From NCBI GenBank assembly GCA_964019055.1, contig OZ025211.1:10108400-10172399 (forward strand): 64,000 bases of DNA, given 5' to 3'. The notes under the pieces are model-generated. The model ran no database searches, was not told where the DNA came from, and saw only the letters and a list, made by a program, of their open reading frames with translations. Shown here one piece after another: positions 22,992-33,483 of the stretch. The position numbers and the translations under genes are program-made. Source of the DNA: Anthopleura xanthogrammica (Eukaryota > Cnidaria > Anthozoa > Actiniaria > Actiniidae). The first letter of the stretch is position 1; every line of letters starts with the position of its first letter.

Positions 22992-23450
22992 TTTTACACC
23001 CATTTTCAGAATTACGCGACCTTGAAAACTTCTGTGGTCTGGGATCTTGGCTTCCGTCAATCAAAGTTACGAGCCGAGTTTATTCCGATTGCGAGCGATA
23101 AAGAAATTCCATAAACTCGAGAGCCATTTTCAAATGTTGCTATATATAAACATGGATACGCTCAAATAAGATGATCGAGTGAGAAGAAAGAAGTGCCAAT
23201 ACTTATACCTAAATTTGGATAAACTCAACAAATCGAAAACTTTGACGATCAGGTTTGAAAAAAAACCTCAAACGTATTTATTGAAAGGCATGATTTTCTT
23301 GAATACCTTGTTCATTACAAGCGCGAGAACGGTTGTCTCCTATTGGTTAAGCGGGAACTTCTTTTAACTCGGCCCGTGCTCACTTTGATTGACGGAAGCC
23401 AAAATTCCAGACGACTGGAGCCTTCCAGGTCGGGTTATTTTGAAAATGGG
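22992..23450. mobile_element. Fold-back element
   Basis: The left arm (ACACCCATTTTCAGAAT to TTGGCTTCCGTCAATCAAAG and GAGCCGAGTT) pairs with the right arm (AACTCGGCCCGTGC, CTTTGATTGACGGAAGCCAA, GAAAATGGGTGTAT). The arms are about 85 bp and somewhat diverged, around a spacer of about 285 bp. Confidence 0.75.
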
Positions 23451-25177
23451 TGTATACGTAAATAAACGTATAACCGACCTATACTTAAAAAGCCAGGGAT
23501 ATATCCTGCCAGACTCTGGATAGATAATTACATAACTAATCTTAAGTTCTTGGTACCGATTTCGTTTCACATTTTTTATGTTTTTGCGTCCGAAACAAAC
23601 CAAGCAATTTGTGAGAAGCTTAAAAAAATATAGCATATACCATTACTAGGGTCCGGCAACAACTTGATGTTAAGCGGATTGAAATAAACAACTTCTGCGG
23701 ATACGTAGCAAATGGAAACTGAGCTGCAACGGCTACAAGTTTATCTTCAAAGAAATTCCTATGGAATTTCGTAGGAAAATTAATTTCCATCCTTAATTTT
23801 ATTTAATGAGTTACTGTTGTTAATGAACTGCCATAAATAATGATGAAAACTGAATCAAATTCACTTTACGTGATATAGTTTCTCAGTTAAAATCGAGTAT
23901 ATTCCCCAATTTTTTTTTGAACGTGGAGCCCTCTATAAAATAATTTAAAATCCATGTTTGTTATCAAAATGGTGACGTGATCAGTTACAGAGATTAACGT
24001 CCATTACTTAATTGTTATACATTAAAACGTAAACTGGTTCTCTTTAAATGTATGACTCAAAACATTCATGTATATACCGCTCTACTCATGGTTAATAATC
24101 GCAATAATGACGCTAATTCAATAGTTGATCGTGTAGAATATTATTACTCTTCAAGTGCATCACAAGAAAGAAAGTAGCATCTCAGAAATAACCAATTTTC
24201 CTTCAAATATTTGTACGATTTTTTTATTATCTGAAGCAGGGAACCAATTAAATGCCGGTGTAAGCAAATATTTTAACGGCAGACCCCTTTCACGTGACGT
24301 CAAAGTAGCTCAATTTGGAGGACAAAAAAATTTCAATCTCCTGGGAATTGGAACCTACTGTTTTGTCCTCCAAATTGAGATACATTCCAACGTGCTGCAA
24401 GGGGTCTTTTAGATAAAATCATTATTAGCGAAGTCAATGTATAGCAGAAGCCAAGAGGCAGTGTGTGGAAGAAGGGAAGAAGAGAAAGTAGAAAGAAAGC
24501 ACATGTACTGAATAGCTGAAACTAATAGCATCTGATAGACTTTAAAATTTATCTTGAATGTCTGCCACCAGTGAGAGAAAAAAAGAAATGCATGCCATTG
24601 ACAGAATGGAAATTTTTTTGAGATATTCCTGTTAACATTATTTGCGAAACAATAAGAAAAATCAATAAAAAAATTCTACTAAAACCGTCTTGCATCGTCA
24701 ATGAATCGCTTCAACTAGTTCAATAATGTTTTGGTAGCTTCCCTCAATTATATTTTGCTACTATAACCCAGAAATATGAACAAGGTACGTCCCAAGGGCT
24801 AGACTAGCTTTCCACGTCGTGTGCACCATTACTTTATGCGAGCATAGTGTTTATTCATAATTGATAATAAGTTTATATTTCGGGACATTGGTATTTCACC
24901 CTGGACTTTATTATGACTCACTAGCTGAATATATCACCCAGTAGGCAAGGCACAACTTCAAAATGAATTTGATAAACACGGTCTTTAAAATCTATTTAGA
25001 TGCAATTTATCCTCTTAGGAAACTCAGTACAATCATTAGGCAGAGGTAACTGTGTTTTGACTGTATATATCACCCAGTAGGCAAGACACAACGCCCACAT
25101 GAATTTGATTAACACGTACGGTCATTAAACTCTATTTAGATGCAATTTATCCTAGAAAAATTAGTACCATCATTAGA
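23451..25177. other. Intergenic stretch with one small fold-back
   Basis: Apart from the element at 24279-24412 I see no gene. Two diverged copies of a stretch starting TATATCACCCAGTAGGCAAG lie at about 24932 and 25065 as an imperfect tandem duplication of about 130 bp. Confidence 0.5.
24279..24412. mobile_element. Short fold-back (MITE-like) element
   Basis: AGACCCCTTTCACGTGACG and CTCAATTTGGAGGACAAAA on the left pair with TTTTGTCCTCCAAATTGAG and CACGTGCTGCAAGGGGTCT-like sequence on the right. The element is about 134 bp with almost no loop. Confidence 0.8.
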
Positions 25178-26363
25178 GTAGACTGTGAACAGTCCCTCTT
25201 TTCCCTCCTAACTCAGTCGAGTCGGGTTTTTTCCTGCCTTGGACGCGCGGAGAGTGGGGGCGAGTTTGAAGCGGCACGTGGGGAGAGGAAAAGTAGGGAC
25301 TGTGGACAACACACAGAGAAATGAATTACCGCCCCTTTTTCACACTTGTCAAATACTTGTCACTGACGGCTCCGGCTAGTCTAGGATATGTTTATAAAAC
25401 CGTTCAACACAACTGACTTTTCGCTGATAGTTTTACAGTTATACAATAAAGTTTGAATTAAAATTACTTTCAAAAGTACGAACCTGCGATATTCTTGAGA
25501 CACCAAAATATTATTTATAAATAACAGTCATAACTGGAGCCAAAAGAAACCGCGAACCAAGTCAATCGTGTGTGAATTATATTTGTTCGGTGTTTCTGGG
25601 GATATTTTGAATACATTTTGAATATATTTTTCCTTAACTGGTTTATCTTTTCCGCTTCAAACTCGTGTTGTTTTTTGTAGGAATCTGATTTCCCCTTGAA
25701 AGTATGAGCCGGTACGAAAAGAAGAGCCGAACTCATCAAACAATTTATACTGTTCTTTGATGCGGGCTTGTTGAGAAGCTTGAGGTCGCACAAGAATCAC
25801 TGCTCTCCTTTGCAGGGCTCCATTTAATATCAGTGTTCGTATTAATCTCCCTCCCCATTGACGAGAGTGGAGAAGACAAAAGAATTATCAGCAAGATTTG
25901 ACTACGGGTCGACTACAAACACGTCTGTCTTCTCCATTCGGCCGCTCGATCGTCGATCATTTAGAACGAATTCACCAGCGAATTACAGTAGGTTTGACTG
26001 CCGCTTCGATCAGTTTTCTCTCTGCTGGAAAACAATCCTCTGACATAAGTTTCGGTTTTCAAGAAAGATTTTAATTCAAAAACCCGGCGGCTCGAAACAG
26101 CGATGCTTATACTAGTAATCAGCTGGATCTGGAGTATACCTTTCCACCTTGACAGCTCGTTGACAGATGGATCATTTTCAACCAATGGGAATTTTGCGTT
26201 GTGTGGACAACGCGTAATTCATTTCTCTGTGTGTTGTCCACAGTCCCTACTTTTCCTCTCCCCACGTGCCGCTTCAAACTCGCCCTCACTCCCCGCGCGT
26301 CCAAGGCAGGAAAAAACCCGACTCGACTGAGTTAGGAGGGAAAAGAGGGACTGTTTACAGTCT
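25178..26363. mobile_element. 1.19-kb fold-back element with candidate 9-bp target duplication
   Basis: Terminal arms of about 150 bp pair nearly perfectly. The left runs AGACTGTGAACAGTCCCTCT to GGACTGTGGACAACACACAG; the right is the inverse ending AGAGGGACTGTTTACAGTCT. ATCATTAGA occurs directly outside both ends (25169-25177 and 26364-26372). Long arms plus a 9-bp duplication recall Mutator-like elements. The open frames inside (around 25515-25793 and 25858-26330) resemble no known transposase. Confidence 0.75.
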
Positions 26364-26804
26364 ATCATTAGAGAGAAGCTAACATTATTTTGTATTTAAC
26401 TATATTTAATGTCTTTGACTGAGACAGTACATTCAGTAGAGAGGGTATAGTGATAAAAACGCGTTGCCCTCTGTGTTTAACGTCTTTAGCAAGACGGAAC
26501 TGGCATTTTATGGCAAAAGTTTAAAGGCACACTATGTTCAGTTTTTTTAACTTGAGTGCAAAGTCGTCGTCGAACCCACAAACCCCCAAACCGAAACTAG
26601 CATCCACCCTAGCAAGGTGTTCGGGGGCTTTTCCAAGAGTTACAAGATCTTCATTAGTTTTTCAAAGTATGTCAATATTTTTCACAAAGAAAGTCAACAA
26701 TTTACAGTAATCGGTCACTTACTAGCCGTGACCCACACTCACTACTGCGTCAAAACAAAGGAAGAACTATGATAAACAGTAATCCTTCTTTGAAAAACTT
26801 TCTG

Positions 26805-26905
26805 TTTTGAAAAGCACAATAGAGGCTTTGCACCATCACGTGACTCGCGTAGCGTCGGTTAGCAACGGTAACTACGCCGCCATGACAGGAGGCATGTAAA
26901 CCATA
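26805..26905. mobile_element. Fold-back element, family D copy 1
   Basis: It contains GAGGCTTTGCACCATCACGT and ends in GCCGCCATGACAGGAGGC. Related copies are at 50125-50295 and 60320-60525. Confidence 0.5.
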
Positions 26906-27013
26906 ACAAAGTATAGTAACGAACGCGATTAGAAACGTTTTTTGTGCCAGCATGTGTACTCTGCGGAAGCCATATCTTATGCAGCCATAGTTCGTTATCT
27001 TAAAGTCTCGTAG

Positions 27014-27019
27014 TTTATT
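27014..27019 (-). promoter_or_regulatory. Polyadenylation signal (minus strand)
   Basis: TTTATT on the plus strand reads AATAAA on the minus strand, about 65 bp after the stop of the 27086-28765 gene. Confidence 0.5.
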
Positions 27020-27085
27020 GCTTTCTAAACCAAGAAAAAGGTTGTCAGTGAAGCCTAGAAACCGCTTGACACCAGGTTTTGATAA

Positions 27086-28765
27086 TCAATCTTGTTTCTG
27101 TTCTCGTTCCATCATGACCAATTCGTAACTTGGGGGGCGATCTTGATAAAGCTGGGAGTGAGTAGGCGTCGTAGGTTCAGTGGGCGTCTGGGGTTCATTT
27201 GGGGCAGCCATATATAAATCAGGAACCGTTGGCTCACGAAAATCATCAGATAAAAATTGAGCCAAAGGCGGCACCACTTCCTCTTCCGATTTCAATTCTG
27301 GGTCAGGTGAAGCAACTGGTATCACAATTTCTGGCTCATGCATAAACCACCAAGCATTGGGATCGTGTGAAGAGCTGGCGCCCTCGTCATATTCCATGGA
27401 TGCGGGTATAACGTCTGCTGTCAGATTGATCTTGAAGCCTTTATGGAATAATTCCTCCAACAAATGAAAAAGCATACTGTGAGAAAAGTATGCACCATCA
27501 CCTGAATCACTCCAAGGTTTGTCGCCCAATTCATAACTAACGCATGCTGCTGGGGAATCATATTGCGTTTCTGATATCAGTGGTAAATGCCAACGGGTGG
27601 AGATCACTTTACGGCAAGAGCTGATGATCTTTAGCGGAGCATTGATAACGCAAAGCCTGCTTTTACGAACAGGACTCAGGCAGAATACTTTGCAATCAGG
27701 ATGAGGAGAGGTTTTTTGGAAAAGCAGTTCGCTTTTATTCGACAGTCCCCTTGACATGTCAAACCCTGTTACGATACCCCAACCTTGACTCTTTAGAACT
27801 TCCAACAACTTACAAACGATGAATTTTGTCATGGCGCACTGGGCACCTGGGTCCTTAACAGTGTGAGATTTGTACTTGAATTCAACTTTTCCAGACTGGT
27901 GATCTATTGACTTCACTATAGCGTGACTCATCTTTCCAAATGCTTCCACAAGCGCTAAATGGATTATGGGAATCAGAAAATCGGGTGCTTTAAACACTTG
28001 TATTTTGCTAGTCTTTCGTAAACTGATGATGAAGAACTCTGCTGATGTATTGGAGTGGATGGACTTTGGAACGAAAACGAACGCGTCTTCAGTTCGTTTT
28101 ACGTTCATGGCACAAAGAAAGCTGTATCTTTTCATCATCGCTGTAAATATTTCGATCAACATAGCTCTAGCCTCGGCATGAAGAGATGTGGTTGAGCTCC
28201 AGGGCGAGCCGTTCAACTGAACCTCATAGTTTTTGCATCCATCTGTTGTGTCCTCAAAATTAATGCCTGGCTGATACTCCGAATTTAATACCTGCGAGAT
28301 CTCATCGCGCGTGTGTTGCTGCAGGTTAAAGAAATGGAGTTTGTCACTACTGCTCATGGAAATGTATGCCAGTTCTTGGCTTATACGTTGTGTTTCCGTG
28401 TGGACGCAGATTAATGTAAACCATTGCCTACGTTTTGTGAGGTTTGTTGCCATCAAATACTGCCAGCCAATGTTGTGAAGATGTTGAAGGATCTGACAAG
28501 CAATCTCACGAATATTCATTGAAAGGATTCCATGTTCATAGGGGCGGCCGTTCAGTTTAAAACAAAGTACGCTTCCAGCGAATTTTCTTTTCGTTGCTTG
28601 AATACCTTCTTTCCAAGTGTTACTGATGACATGTTCAATGACTGAATGCTCAGCTTCGCCGCCATGAATGACCTGTATATTATCAGGCATCTTGAAAACA
28701 ACAGCCAGATAACCGAAACTTTGAGGCACTGGCTGGAGTTGTATGTGTGATTCCTCGGCACCCAT
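27086..28765 (-). CDS. Four-repeat protein with myristoylation-like N-terminus and PPxY motif, paralog A
   Basis: One uninterrupted coding exon gives 559 residues from ATG at 28765 to the stop at 27086. I do not recognise a named family. Four degenerate units of about 110 residues can be aligned by eye at roughly 15-125, 128-245, 246-365 and 366-480. Each starts with a hydrophobic strand before a hydrophilic turn (LAVVFKMPDNIQVIHG, AYISMSSSDKLHFFN, FIISLRKTSKIQVFK, FCLSPVRKSRLCVIN). Units 1, 2 and 4 have an LNGxPW/Y-like turn and a helix before a G-W or G-F stretch. MGAEES fits the N-myristoylation consensus MGxxxS. PPSY at 544-547 fits the WW-domain ligand PPxY, as used by Nedd4-type ubiquitin ligases. 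There is no signal peptide or membrane helix, so a cytosolic, possibly lipid-anchored adaptor is inferred. A splice acceptor (TTTCAG) ends at 28804, placing a 5' UTR intron upstream. Confidence 0.85.
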   Translation of the reverse strand: MGAEESHIQLQPVPQSFGYLAVVFKMPDNIQVIHGGEAEHSVIEHVISNTWKEGIQATKRKFAGSVLCFKLNGRPYEHGILSMNIREIACQILQHLHNIGWQYLMATNLTKRRQWFTLICVHTETQRISQELAYISMSSSDKLHFFNLQQHTRDEISQVLNSEYQPGINFEDTTDGCKNYEVQLNGSPWSSTTSLHAEARAMLIEIFTAMMKRYSFLCAMNVKRTEDAFVFVPKSIHSNTSAEFFIISLRKTSKIQVFKAPDFLIPIIHLALVEAFGKMSHAIVKSIDHQSGKVEFKYKSHTVKDPGAQCAMTKFIVCKLLEVLKSQGWGIVTGFDMSRGLSNKSELLFQKTSPHPDCKVFCLSPVRKSRLCVINAPLKIISSCRKVISTRWHLPLISETQYDSPAACVSYELGDKPWSDSGDGAYFSHSMLFHLLEELFHKGFKINLTADVIPASMEYDEGASSSHDPNAWWFMHEPEIVIPVASPDPELKSEEEVVPPLAQFLSDDFREPTVPDLYMAAPNEPQTPTEPTTPTHSQLYQDRPPSYELVMMEREQKQD

Positions 28766-29082
28766 GGCTTGCTGGCTTATTTAGATATGCCCAATTTACA
28801 AGTCTGAAATCGGAAATAAAAAGCGTGAGGAATATAGAAATGTTTTAAAGTTTGATAGATAAAACACTAATCTAACGATAACTATTATTCAATTTTTTTT
28901 GTTATTATATACATAAAGATAAGATAATCATAATATAGCGATTTTCAACCGCAGATGAATCGATTTCACGAATATAATTTCGATGTGAGAAAAAGTTACT
29001 TTCTGCTGGCAAATGGCCAAAACACCAGAAACTACATCTACACCATCACTATCATCATCTACCATTACCATCATCATCATCA

Positions 29083-29259
29083 ACCAGGGCCGTAGCAAGG
29101 GAAGGGGTTGGTGGGCTTGAGCCCAACCCTCCCCCCAGTTTTCCCCAGAAAAGTAAAGCAAGTATGGAATTAAATTTTCTTTTGCCGTGGTCACGTTTTG
29201 CTTTGTGCCCACCCCCCCCCCCCCCCCCATAGTTTTTCAAAGCTTGCTACGGCCCTGTC
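29083..29259. mobile_element. Short terminal-inverted-repeat element (CAGGGCCGTAGCAAG)
   Basis: CAGGGCCGTAGCAAGG on the left pairs with GCTTGCTACGGCCCTG on the right. The inside contains CCCAACCCTCCCCCC and a poly-C run (29211-29228). It is inserted in an ATC-rich simple repeat, so any target duplication is obscured. It lies in the inferred 5' UTR intron of the 27-28 kb gene. Confidence 0.8.
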
Positions 29260-29289
29260 ATCTATGTCATAATTATGTACATCATCACT

Positions 29290-29400
29290 AAATATCGTCA
29301 TCATCTCATTATCATTATCATCATCATCTACATTATGACCAGTCATCATCATCTGCATCATCACCATCGTCGTCATCATTATACAATATTTAGGAGGATA
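29290..29400. repeat. Degenerate (ATC)n repeat
   Basis: An imperfect CATCATCAT stretch surrounds the preceding element on both sides. Confidence 0.7.
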
Positions 29401-29439
29401 CTGAGAAATATAAAAAATGGAAAATACATGAATAAGCAG

Positions 29440-29445
29440 AGAGAC

Positions 29446-29538
<93 letters not shown>

Positions 29539-29555
29539 GACAGACAGACAGAGAG
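29440..29555. repeat. (GAGA)n/(GACA)n microsatellite
   Basis: An AGAGAGAG run passes into (GACA)n for about 90 bp. It explains the Cys/Leu/Ser- and Arg/Gln/Thr/Asp-repeat open frames on both strands. Confidence 0.95.
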
Positions 29556-29639
29556 AATGAGACAAACGGCTGCAGAGTACATTTGTATGAACTTATTAAC
29601 TAGGAATGAAAAATTCAAATAAATTGTAATGTAAAAATT

Positions 29640-31149
29640 GAATAGATAAATTTATTACCTCAAAACTAAACTACTTACCTACCTACTTAGTCCAATAAAC
29701 AAATACATGCATCAACCACACATCAATCTTTATGATCCAAAACTGAGATGATGACTCCAGTCTCTAATTTAGGCTACTGCTCTAGCTCTTTTTGTTCCAG
29801 CAGAGTTTCTAAGCACCATCTAAAACCTGAAATTTCTTAATTTTTATCCAGATATAAACAAATAAAAACCTATTTGATATAAACCTCTAGAGAGGACCAT
29901 TATAAATAACAATGTAGCTCGTATGTCTAAAACTATATTTTATGAATTTCTCAGTATCCTAGCTTCTTTAGTTTTGAGCACTTTATGAGGCTAAATGAAA
30001 TTTAGGCAGTTAAACTTGAGGCTCCTGGCCAGCAGTCATATGTATATGTTGGTTGCCCCCAGGCTTTTGCAGCCATTATGCAAGCCCACCATTGCAGATC
30101 ATTATGATTTCACATTGCATTCTGATCAAGTGCGTCATCTAGTCCCGATGAGTTAACACCCAAATAAATCACCAATTATCATACAAACTGCAGCGTAAAT
30201 GAAAACTTCATGCTGCTTGCATAGAAAATAATATAGAATTTCATGTCTAAAAATAAATTATTTACTTTCACATTACCCATAATACATTGCAGTTTGGGGT
30301 TAACCAGGGTAAAAACTGCACATATTATGCTAAAAACTGATCACCAGGTGTTGCAAATGCATCTCATGATATTTATAGTATAAGAAATAGCCAGAAACAA
30401 ATTAAAATAATTTTATGCTTACAATATAACAGCTGTCATTCATTTTCAATGTTAGTTTTATAAGTGGTTTGTCACATTTATCCCACCCAACCACCCATAT
30501 GGTGGGCAAGGAGGTGGTTTGTTTTATTATTTTGTTCATCCCACTGTTTGAAAAATAGAATTTCTTACATATATATCTAAAAATATATGTTGTTGTATAA
30601 TACCATTGAGCTCGATAAAATGCAGTCCAATTTGGACTGGAGAAATGGAGATATTCATGCCATCATTTGTGTGATTGTCCAGTTTCAACCCAGTTCTCTC
30701 ACTATATGAAACTCAGCAATGGAAAGCAAATAAACCAAGGTTTAAAATTGTTCCTGTTTATCAAACATATTTATGTAAATTGTTTGAATTCATTTCAAGT
30801 TTTTTAAAATTCTTGGAATTTAGCAAAGAAAACAGTTCTGTATTGCTCTGTTCAGTAATAAAGCATACAGGAAATGCTGAAGCATGACAGAAGTACAAGA
30901 AGAAAAATTATAAGCTGTAGAGTTCTATATTATGACCGTCACAGTCATCTGACGCAAATAATTCAGCAAATTAAGGACCTACTGCATCAAGATCAAGAAA
31001 GGTATTTAATGCACAAGATATCATTTATCTTTAAAACATTCTTGTGTCCAGTCTTTAAAGTAATTAATTTAAAAATAATGAACTGGCAAGAAAAAAACAG
31101 ACAACAACCTATGAGGTCAGTCAGGATAATTCTAGCTAGCAGCTCAGAC
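29640..31149. other. AT-rich stretch without a recognised gene
   Basis: I see no splice-supported coding exon or organised repeat. If the first exon near 32.2 kb is right, this is part of the first intron of the 27-28 kb gene. Confidence 0.45.
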
Positions 31150-31340
31150 ATCAAGTTACAATTTAGCATGTTACGTTTTGCGGAGAGAGAAGAACGAGAG
31201 AGCCAGGAGAAAAACCCTTGAATCAAGGGTAAGACCTAAAAAATATATATTCACATGAAATGACCATTCCAGGAATCAAACCTGAGGTCACAGATGTGAG
31301 AGCCAAGTGCACAGTCAAATGCTACAAAATCATATGGGCT
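31150..31340 (-). mobile_element. tRNA-derived SINE copy
   Basis: On the minus strand the B-box-like GGTTTGATTCCTGGAATGG is followed by CATGTGAATATATA and CCCTTGATTCAAGGGTTTTT. This matches the layout of the copy at 58905-59110. Confidence 0.65.
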
Positions 31341-32178
31341 TTTATCACTTTCCAAATAAAGGTTTTTGCTCTCATGGGAATAACACGGCTGCCACATGAT
31401 AAAAACCCATTTCTGTTGTCAAAATACATGGAAGCCTAAGACAAGTAGTTTTATAAATGATATGCATATGCTTTTATCTTTTAACACCCCTAGTCTCCTG
31501 CCTGTCTGATATTGGGCAATATGTGGTTGGGAAGATAATTTGACATATGCAAAATTCTCAAGTTTGACTTTCACAATCAAGTAACTTTGCATCACACAAG
31601 TTACACAAGATTTTTTTGATTTTTCACCTAGATTGAGAACTTATAGAAAATTGTGTGTTTTAGAAACAAGTTATGTTTCCCATGTTAGGATTACATTTAA
31701 GCTTTCATTATTGAATTACGTAAACCTATTCTTGTTACAAATTAATCAATTTGCTAAACAAAAACAAAAACAAAAACTGCATATGTAAGCTTACGCTTTT
31801 GTTTGCTTCAGTGGTAAATAAAAATATTTTCTTAGATAAGCTTAAATTCTTGAAATAAAATTTTCTGTTTAGCCGCAATGGCTTCTCTTTTTGTACTGTA
31901 GCTGAGATTAATCGATTTTAAAAAGCCATTGCGTGGTCGCCATTGCACACTGGGGGGAAAGTGGAGGATAATTACCGCAATCACATAACAATATATACTG
32001 ATTAAAGTATTTCATACTTGAATAATAATGCATAATAATAATAAAAATAAGTTTAGTAGGCTTACAAGAAGGGAAGAAGTTTCAAGCAAAAAATTTTCGT
32101 TGTCAAATTTTGCTAAGCAAACTGCGTCCAGGCTGCAAACTCAAAGCGTAAATGCATGAATAACAATTTTCTACATAC

Positions 32179-32300
32179 CGTATTGAAGTCAGTGAAGGGC
32201 TGAGAGATATTTAAGGCGTTTGAGAAAGAGTATTTTAAGTAGAAAATCCTTGGAAAAGACTGCTGTTTGAAGCATCTTCGAAGTTTTTTCGCATGTTCTT
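32179..32300 (-). promoter_or_regulatory. Predicted non-coding first exon and promoter region of paralog A
   Basis: On the minus strand, CTTCAATACG is followed by the donor GTATGTAG, so the exon ends at 32179. The exon and the DNA upstream of it resemble 41019-41210 in blocks: CTACATACCGTAT, then GCTGAGAGA before TTTAAG, then a block near 32350-32395 (GGACCTTTCGACCA, CAGACCACACAG). The equivalent exon lies upstream of paralog B. The exon's 5' end is a guess. Confidence 0.45.
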
Positions 32301-32549
32301 CTCCGCACCCTTGTTATGGACCCAAGGGCTGAAACACATATTAGAATATGGTACTTCGTGCCAGGACCTTTCGACCAAGAAAACACAGGCAGACCACACA
32401 GACGGGCCAGAGCTTTTATTTCGAAGTTAATTGACCGGGAAGTTGTAAAGTATTTCCGGGTTCAACTGCTGAAAAAAACTGCTAAAATAAGGCGCTCTCA
32501 ATGATTTAAGAAGGTGTCAATGGGGTTTATAAACTGACAATTAGCCTAA

Positions 32550-32708
32550 CAGGGGCGGATCCAGGATTTTGTGACGGGAGGGGTGCAGGGCACAAAGTCA
32601 GCCCAGGAGAGGGGGTGCAACCCTCAGAATCAAAGAAAGAAAACATTATTTCGTATTGGGTATCTTCAAAATAGCATCCCCTGCTCCCCTCCCCTGGATC
32701 CGCCCCTG
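32550..32708. mobile_element. Short terminal-inverted-repeat element (CAGGGGCGGATCCAGG)
   Basis: CAGGGGCGGATCCAGG on the left is the perfect inverse of CCTGGATCCGCCCCTG on the right. The element is 159 bp with no coding capacity. Elements with these ends are widespread in animal genomes. CCTAA lies directly outside both ends. Confidence 0.85.
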
Positions 32709-33483
32709 CCTAAAATTTAGTATTTAACTGACAAATGAAAGTTAACAGTTACAGTGAGGACACTCGAACCATGAATACTTTGAGGTTTATTCATACTTTT
32801 TTTCTCCTTTATCCCTTGTGTGAATCGATTGGAAATATGATATATTTTGAACAATGAGATTGTTTGAGTCCAGTGCTCCATTTTCATTTGTAGAATATTT
32901 AACATTTAACAGATTACTTAAATACAATGGGGCAAAACCATCAGTGTAAATTGATTGTATATCTTATAGGTAGCCAATGTAACCAGGTGTCCGGAGCACG
33001 CACGAACCATCCAATCACAGCGCGCTTCGATGCTTAGCCAAGCGGCCCTTGCTCCAAGTCTCTTCCCAATACAAAAACACGCGTTTCAAAGAATTTAGAG
33101 AAAAAAAGTTGAAGTATACGTGTTGTTTAAAAAATTAAAGTAAATCTTTGCGATCCATCTCCTCAAATTCTGTGAGATATATGACTTTTAAGACTCGGGC
33201 GAGGGCCGCTTGAATTACAACAACAATCCTTTTCGCGCTTAGTTTTTCGTACAGCTGGAATCGCGCAATAATGGCGTTATATCACAGTATTTTGGAGTGA
33301 GGCAAATCAATGCCTCCTACCTATCAACTAAACTCAGTTTTTTATCCTTGATGATTAAAAGTCTGTCCTCAATCTTCCACTTCTGTGTGGCCTTGATACA
33401 GTTAGAAATCGATAAAACAGCTTCTCCGTTATCCTCGTTTGGGCTGAACGACTGAATATTGGAGCAAGCATAGGAATTGATAG
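32709..33483. other. Intergenic stretch upstream of paralog A's first exon and downstream of paralog B
   Basis: I see no gene or repeat of note. It should include the 3' UTR of paralog B. No perfect AATAAA was found on the minus strand; GATAAA near 33337-33346 is a possible variant. Confidence 0.4.

Noticed and set aside
32316..32504. 62-codon plus-strand frame with RRARAFISKLIDREVVKYF.
   Set aside because: It overlaps the presumed promoter of paralog A. The matching region near 41.2 kb has no such frame, so it is not conserved as protein.
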